Positions 5,231-9,579 of a DNA stretch of 9,579 nt are shown here, in pieces (positions within the stretch are counted from its first letter, which is position 1; the number at the start of each line of letters is the position of its first letter). The notes beneath the pieces were generated by a model that was not told where the DNA came from, did no database searches, and worked only from the letters and a program-made list of their open reading frames with translations. The stretch lies in NCBI GenBank assembly GCA_947629285.1, contig CANRDA010000035.1, forward strand, positions 1 through 9,579, written 5' to 3'. The stretch comes from an uncultured Bacilli bacterium (GTDB taxonomy: Bacteria; Bacillota_I; Bacilli_A; RF39; UBA660). Position numbers and translations under genes: made by a program.

Positions 5231-8173
5231 ATGTACTTAAAGAAAATAATCGCGCATGGTTTTAAATCATTTGCTGATAATACAATAATAGATTTAGAAA
5301 ATAATATTGCTGGAATAGTAGGGCCAAATGGTTCAGGTAAAAGTAATGTTGTAGACGCAGTGAGGTGGGTACTTGGAGAACAATCAGTTAAGGCTTTAAG
5401 AGGAGATTTAAGTATGACTGATGTAATATTTCAAGGAAGTAAGAGTAGAAATCCTATGAATACAGCATCAGTAACTTTAATATTTGATAATACTGACCAC
5501 TATTTAAATATAGCCTTTGATGAAGTATCAATTAAAAGAAGATTATATAAAGATGGTACTAATGAATTTTTTATAAATGGTGAGAAATGTAGATTAAAGG
5601 ATGTATCAGACCTGCTTATAGATAGTGGTGTTGCTAAAGAATCGTTTAATATTATCTCACAAGGTAAAATAGATGATATATTATCTAGTAAACCTGAAAA
5701 TAGAAGAATTGTATTTGAAGAAGCAGCGGGTGTTTTAAAGTATAAAAAAAGAAAAGAGGAGGCTTTAAGAAAATTAGAAAAAACTCATGAAAATATGGAG
5801 AGAATAAACGATATTATAAAAGAGTTAGAAGTACAAGTAGAGCCTTTAAGAGAACAAAAAATAAAAGCAGAGGAATACGAAAGCTTATCTGATGAACTTA
5901 AAGATTTAGAAATATCTTTAATAGCTAGTGAAATAACTAATATCAACTATAAATACCAAGAAAATAAAGAAAAGATAGATGAGTTAAATAAAGAGTTGTT
6001 AAAGTTAACTACTGATAACTCGACTAACGAAGCAAAAAGTTCATCATATAAACTAAAAATAAACAATATAGATGATGAGATTAGAAAGTCTCAAAAAGAA
6101 CTTTTAGAACTTACATCTTTAACAGAACAGATAAATGCTAGAAAACAAATAATACTTGAAAGAAAGAAATATGAAGTAGAAGATAGTAAACTTCACGATA
6201 ATATCGTTAGACTTAAAGAAGAAGAATTAAATTTAAGAAATAGTATAGATTCTAATAATAAAGAAATAAGCATTAAAGAAGATGAATTAAAAAATGTATT
6301 AAAAGATATAGATACTTATGAGAGTTCTATTATAGATATCAAAGGAGATAAAGGAGATTTACTAGATAAATTAAATACAACTTTAAAAAATATTAGTATT
6401 TTAAACTCTAAAATAGATACATTAAAAGAAAGTATAGAAAACGATTCAACACTACCATATGCTGTTAAAAACGTGTTAGATAATCCAAAACTTAGAGGAA
6501 TACATAACGTAATAGGCTCTTTAATAGAAGTTGAAGAGACTTATTCTAAGGCTATTTCTATAACTCTTTCAGCTAGTGCATCAAATGTAGTAGTAGATAA
6601 TGAGATATGCGCTAAAGAAGCTATAAACTACCTTAAAGCAAACAATATGGGTAGAGTAACATTCTTCCCACTAAATATAATTAAAGAAAAATATATAGAT
6701 ACAAATACACTAAATATTGCTAAAAAAGAGATAGGGTTTATAGATATTGCAAGCAATCTTGTTAAATATGATAAAAAATATGAAAATATAATTAAAAATC
6801 AGTTAGGTAATGTAATAGTAGTAGATAATATAGATAACGCTAATATAATAAGTAAAAAAATAGATTATAAATATAGAGTAGTAACTATCGATGGAGAAAT
6901 ACTTCACGTAGGTGGTTCACTTACTGGAGGTAATATTAAAGTTAGAAATATTATTACTGATAAATATGAACTTGAAAACAATTTAAAACAATTAACTAAA
7001 TTAGAAGAAGATCAAAAAGAAATAGAAAATAATATAAATAAATTCGACTATGATTTAAAGGCTTTAGAAGATAAATTATACTTATCAAATAAAGAAAAGA
7101 TTAATATAGAAGAATTTATAGATCTCAAGAAAAAAAGTATTATGGATATAGATAAAAAAATAGATGAGATAACTCTTGAGATTAACAGTAATAATAGTGC
7201 TTTAAATAGTACACTAGATATAGAAGAAGAAAACATATTAAACGAGTATTATATAACTAATCAAAAGAAATTAGATAAAGAAAAAGAAATAGAGTTACTA
7301 AACAATAATAGAGTTAGATTATCTAGTGAATTAGATGATTTTGAAAGTACTCTTAAACACGATAATGCTATATATACTGAGAAGACTAACTTAATACATG
7401 AACTTGAAATAGAAGTAAATAGAGCAGATGTAAAACTAGATAATTTACTTAATACATTAAATGAGACATATTCTATGACATATGAAAATGCAGTTAGTAT
7501 GTATAAACTTGATATGGAAGAAAACCTTGCTAGAAATAAGGTAAATTCCCTAAAAAGAAAGATTAAAGAATTAGGGCCTGTAAATGTACTTGCTAAAGAA
7601 GAATACGAAAGAGTTAGTACTAGATATGAGTTTTTAATACATCAAGAAGAGGATTTATCTAAAGCTGAGACTACACTTTTAGAGATAATTGATGAGATGG
7701 ATAGCGTTATGAAACAAGAGTTCTTAAGTACTTTTAAAGTAATTGAAGAAAACTTCTCTACAACATTTAAAGAATTATTTAAAGGTGGTACTGCTAAACT
7801 TTCATTAACTGATAAAGATAACATACTTGAAACTGGAATAGAAATAGAGGCATGTCCTCCAGGTAAAACTTTAAAAAGTATAAGTTTACTATCAGGTGGA
7901 GAGAAGACATTTACAGCAATCAGTTTACTTTTTGCAATACTTAAATCGCGTCCTGTACCATTTTGTATACTAGATGAGGTAGAGGCAGCCTTAGATGAAG
8001 TAAATGTCGATGCATTTGGTAAATACATAAGAAAATTAAAAGAAAAAACACAGTTTATAGTAATCACACACAAGAAAAAGACTATGGAATATGTAGATGT
8101 ACTATATGGTATTACTATGCAAGAATCTGGTGTTAGTAAACTTGTAAGTGTAAAATTAGAAGAAATTAAATAA
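5231..8173 (+). CDS. smc: Chromosome partition protein SMC with shortened coiled-coil arms
   Basis: SMC is the ATPase subunit of the bacterial condensin SMC-ScpAB, which organises and separates chromosomes by extruding DNA loops. The N-terminal head has the Walker A GPNGSGKS at 31-38, VRWVLGEQS at 44-52 and the Q-loop Gln144. A coiled coil runs from about 165 to 405. The hinge, about 408-570, has LRGIHNVIGSLIEV near its start, GRVTFFPL in the middle and GGSLTGG near its end. A returning coil spans about 575-780. The C-terminal head has LGPVNVLAKEEYERV (781-795), the signature LSGGEK (887-892), Walker B CILDE (912-916, catalytic E916), a D-loop at 920-925 and H947. All catalytic motifs are intact. 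At 980 residues it is about 200 shorter than Bacillus SMC (1186 from memory), with the loss shared between the two arms. scpA, scpB, ftsY and rnc are not adjacent. The start has AAGGTGAT five bases upstream. Confidence 0.97.
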   Translation: MYLKKIIAHGFKSFADNTIIDLENNIAGIVGPNGSGKSNVVDAVRWVLGEQSVKALRGDLSMTDVIFQGSKSRNPMNTASVTLIFDNTDHYLNIAFDEVSIKRRLYKDGTNEFFINGEKCRLKDVSDLLIDSGVAKESFNIISQGKIDDILSSKPENRRIVFEEAAGVLKYKKRKEEALRKLEKTHENMERINDIIKELEVQVEPLREQKIKAEEYESLSDELKDLEISLIASEITNINYKYQENKEKIDELNKELLKLTTDNSTNEAKSSSYKLKINNIDDEIRKSQKELLELTSLTEQINARKQIILERKKYEVEDSKLHDNIVRLKEEELNLRNSIDSNNKEISIKEDELKNVLKDIDTYESSIIDIKGDKGDLLDKLNTTLKNISILNSKIDTLKESIENDSTLPYAVKNVLDNPKLRGIHNVIGSLIEVEETYSKAISITLSASASNVVVDNEICAKEAINYLKANNMGRVTFFPLNIIKEKYIDTNTLNIAKKEIGFIDIASNLVKYDKKYENIIKNQLGNVIVVDNIDNANIISKKIDYKYRVVTIDGEILHVGGSLTGGNIKVRNIITDKYELENNLKQLTKLEEDQKEIENNINKFDYDLKALEDKLYLSNKEKINIEEFIDLKKKSIMDIDKKIDEITLEINSNNSALNSTLDIEEENILNEYYITNQKKLDKEKEIELLNNNRVRLSSELDDFESTLKHDNAIYTEKTNLIHELEIEVNRADVKLDNLLNTLNETYSMTYENAVSMYKLDMEENLARNKVNSLKRKIKELGPVNVLAKEEYERVSTRYEFLIHQEEDLSKAETTLLEIIDEMDSVMKQEFLSTFKVIEENFSTTFKELFKGGTAKLSLTDKDNILETGIEIEACPPGKTLKSISLLSGGEKTFTAISLLFAILKSRPVPFCILDEVEAALDEVNVDAFGKYIRKLKEKTQFIVITHKKKTMEYVDVLYGITMQESGVSKLVSVKLEEIK

Positions 8174-8187
8174 TTGGAAGTGATATA

Positions 8188-9126
8188 GTGAATTATTTAT
8201 TATATGGATTAGATAAGTTTTTAATAGATAAGGAAATTAAAAATATAATAGATAAGAATAATATAGATGAGATAAATATATCAAGATATGACTTAGAGGA
8301 AAATTCTTTAAAAGAAATACTTGATGATGCTATGACTATATCACTTTTTTCATCTAATAAATTAATAATAGTAGATAATGCTTTTATATTTAATAGAGTA
8401 CAAAGTAAAAAAATGGATGATGTAGAACTTTTAGAAAGTTATCTCAATAATCCTAATAAAGATACGACTATTATATTTATAGACCTCAATGAAAAAGTAG
8501 ATAGTACTAAAAAAATAGTTAAACTAATTAAAGATAAAGGAACTTTAAAAGAATTTAATCCTTTAAAAAATATAAATAGTATAGTTAGTTCTATGTTTGA
8601 TGATTATAAAATAGATTATGGTGTTGTTGATGCACTAATAAATAGAGTAGGTAATGACCTAGAACTTATATATCAAGAAGTAGAAAAACTAAAGATATAT
8701 AAAATAGATGATAAAACTATTACTTTAAAAGATGTAGAAGATTTAGTAGTAGAAAATATTAATATAGATATATTTAAATTTGTAGATGATATAATAAATA
8801 AAAATAAGAGTAGTGCGATTAAAACCTATAAGGAACTACTTAAGTTAAACGAAGAGCCAATAAAAATAGTCGCATTACTTGCAAGTAAGTTTAGACTTAT
8901 GTATCAAGCAAGCACACTAGTAAAAAAAGGATATACAGAAGAGGATATTTCTGAAATACTTAAAGTACATAAATATCCAGTACATCTATCGATAACTGCA
9001 GGACATAAATACAATCCTAAATTATTACTTAAATACTTAAATGAATTAGCAGATTTAGATATAGGAATGAAGACAGGTGAAAAGGATAAAGAACTTGCTT
9101 TAGAATTATTTATACTTAGTTTATAA
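8188..9126 (+). CDS. holA: DNA polymerase III subunit delta
   Basis: Delta is the clamp-loader subunit that binds and opens the sliding clamp ring during chromosome replication. The 312-residue protein (family about 330-345) opens with the typical NYLLYGLDKFLIDKEIKNII. It has LIIVDNAFIF in the N-terminal AAA+-like domain without a Walker A motif, as expected for delta. A middle lid region carries NRVGNDLELIYQEVEKL (about 152-168). The C-terminal collar domain carries the conserved LNEEPIKIVALLASKFRLMYQ stretch and ends with LADLDIGMKTGEKDKELALELFILSL. The start is a GTG 14 bases after the smc stop, with AAGTGAT (8178-8184) three bases before it, so translation coupling and co-transcription with smc are likely. 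Pairing smc with holA is not the Bacillus arrangement. Two hairpins lie between it and the converging rarA gene. Identification rests on whole-length pattern, as the family diverges rapidly. Confidence 0.92.
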   Translation: MNYLLYGLDKFLIDKEIKNIIDKNNIDEINISRYDLEENSLKEILDDAMTISLFSSNKLIIVDNAFIFNRVQSKKMDDVELLESYLNNPNKDTTIIFIDLNEKVDSTKKIVKLIKDKGTLKEFNPLKNINSIVSSMFDDYKIDYGVVDALINRVGNDLELIYQEVEKLKIYKIDDKTITLKDVEDLVVENINIDIFKFVDDIINKNKSSAIKTYKELLKLNEEPIKIVALLASKFRLMYQASTLVKKGYTEEDISEILKVHKYPVHLSITAGHKYNPKLLLKYLNELADLDIGMKTGEKDKELALELFILSL

Positions 9127-9147
9127 CAGTAAATATTTACTGCTTTT
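9127..9147 (+). terminator. Short terminator hairpin after holA
   Basis: The perfect palindrome CAGTAAATATTTACTG (9127-9142) begins directly after the holA stop codon. As RNA it would give a six-pair stem with an ATAT loop, followed by CTTTT (9143-9147). The stem has only two G-C pairs and the T-run is short, so termination may be partial. Confidence 0.5.
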
Positions 9148-9152
9148 AATTG

Positions 9153-9189
9153 AAAAAAGGACTAATCCAAACAAATTGGGTTAGTCCTT
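9153..9189 (-). terminator. Intrinsic terminator of rarA (minus strand)
   Basis: AAGGACTAATCCAA (9157-9170) and TTGGGTTAGTCCTT (9176-9189) form a 14-pair stem with loop ACAAA. On the minus strand the stem is followed by a run of six T (9158 down to 9153), placing a terminator 27 bases after the rarA stop. The one imperfect position is a G-U wobble in plus-strand RNA but an A-C mismatch in minus-strand RNA, so the stem is actually better on the plus strand. It may also stop plus-strand transcripts, although no plus-side T-run follows. Confidence 0.7.
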
Positions 9190-9215
9190 ACTAGTGTTAT
9201 TAAATAAGTCAAGTA

Positions 9216-9579
9216 TTAATCAATAATTTCTTTAATTCTATCATTTACTTCTTTTAAGATTATTTCATTTTTATTATTTTGAGGATTATAATATCTTTTA
9301 CCTTTTAAATTATCAGGTAAGTATTGTTGTTTAACTATATGGTTTTTATAATTATGAGCATACTTATAATTTGGAGATGTTGTTTTAATATGCTCAGGTA
9401 CATTTCCTGTATTTCCTTTTCTTATATCGTTCAATGCTTCATCTATTGCCATAATCGCACTATTAGATTTAGGAGATAATGCAAGCTCTATTACAGTTTT
9501 TGCAAGAGGAATACGTGCCTCAGGTAGTCCAAGACGCGTGCATGCATTAATGCAAGCTTCAACTTTAACTGCCATATTA
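9216..9579 (-). CDS. rarA: Replication-associated recombination protein A (RarA/MgsA), C-terminal part
   Basis: RarA is a AAA+ ATPase related to clamp-loader subunits and to eukaryotic WRNIP1; it acts at stalled replication forks. Only the C-terminal 120 or so residues lie in the window. The frame stays open to the window edge upstream of an internal Met, so the ATPase part is outside. The visible part matches the family's C-terminal tetramerisation domain: RLGLPEARIPLAKTVIELALSPKSNSAIMAIDEAL, then the DIRKGNTGNVPEHIK segment, YKYAHNYKNHIVKQQYLPDNLKGKRYYNP, and a polar end. No Walker motifs can be judged here. The gene converges with holA and ends at TAA (9218-9216), followed by a good terminator. 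The two genes act in replication and repair, but the convergent arrangement gives no evidence for shared control. Confidence 0.95.
   Translation of the reverse strand, partial: NMAVKVEACINACTRLGLPEARIPLAKTVIELALSPKSNSAIMAIDEALNDIRKGNTGNVPEHIKTTSPNYKYAHNYKNHIVKQQYLPDNLKGKRYYNPQNNKNEIILKEVNDRIKEIID

Noticed and set aside
7642..8073. Minus-strand open frame of 143 codons opposite the SMC C-terminal head
   Set aside because: It overlaps the most conserved part of smc (signature and Walker B), so it is a shadow. The shorter frame at 7048-7236 is rejected for the same reason.
5231..8173. SMC interpreted as a RecN, Rad50 or MukB-like protein because of its short length
   Set aside because: The hinge with GGSLTGG, the LGPVNVLA segment and the head signature are those of canonical bacterial SMC.
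9127..9215. Possible small RNA or tRNA in the convergent gap
   Set aside because: The two hairpins here are fully explained as terminators of holA and rarA; no cloverleaf or promoter is visible.

Overview
The window is a 9.6 kb piece of a very AT-rich bacterial chromosome with Bacillota-type genes. Adenine and thymine dominate even third codon positions, Arg is mostly AGA and Ile is very often ATA. A close homologue of the forespore sigma factor SigG, together with FtsZ, a YlmC/YmxH PRC-barrel protein and a pseudopilin, points to a spore-forming (or recently spore-forming) low-GC Bacilli/Erysipelotrichia-like or Mollicutes-related lineage. The genetic code looks standard, because the Trp residues are TGG and no gene is interrupted by TGA. 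The placement is my inference from gene content and composition; no species can be named.

Layout: (1) 1-833, the 3' part of ftsZ, whose N-terminus lies outside the window, followed by an A/T-type hairpin. (2) 885-2525, formate-tetrahydrofolate ligase (fhs). (3) 2592-3014, a solitary type IV pilin-like protein with its own promoter. (4) 3065-3841, sigG, whose ribosome binding site lies in the 3' arm of a strong hairpin. (5) 3887-4117, a YlmC-type PRC-barrel protein. (6) 4151-5155, a GT4 glycosyltransferase resembling diacylglycerol glycosyltransferases. (7) 5231-8173 smc and 8188-9126 holA, a tight pair. (8) 9127-9215, a convergent intergenic region with two terminator hairpins. (9) 9216-9579, minus strand, the C-terminal part of rarA, whose N-terminus lies outside the window. 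No rRNA, tRNA, insertion sequence, CRISPR array or phage gene was seen. The longest non-coding gap is under 100 bases.

The block ftsZ ... sigG-ylmC is a worn remnant of the Bacillus order ftsZ-(bpr)-spoIIGA-sigE-sigG-ylmA-ylmC. Here fhs and the pseudopilin gene occupy the place of spoIIGA/sigE. The rest is chromosome maintenance (smc, holA, rarA), cell division (ftsZ), one-carbon metabolism (fhs) and membrane glycolipid synthesis (glycosyltransferase).

The window is mostly ordinary housekeeping sequence, and I found no clearly undescribed system. The points most worth checking are the hairpin that buries the sigG ribosome binding site, the SMC protein about 200 residues shorter than usual with both coiled-coil arms shortened, and a recurring start architecture in which a -10 box sits only 20-27 bases before the ATG, so that the transcript would begin at or just before a GGTGAT Shine-Dalgarno element.
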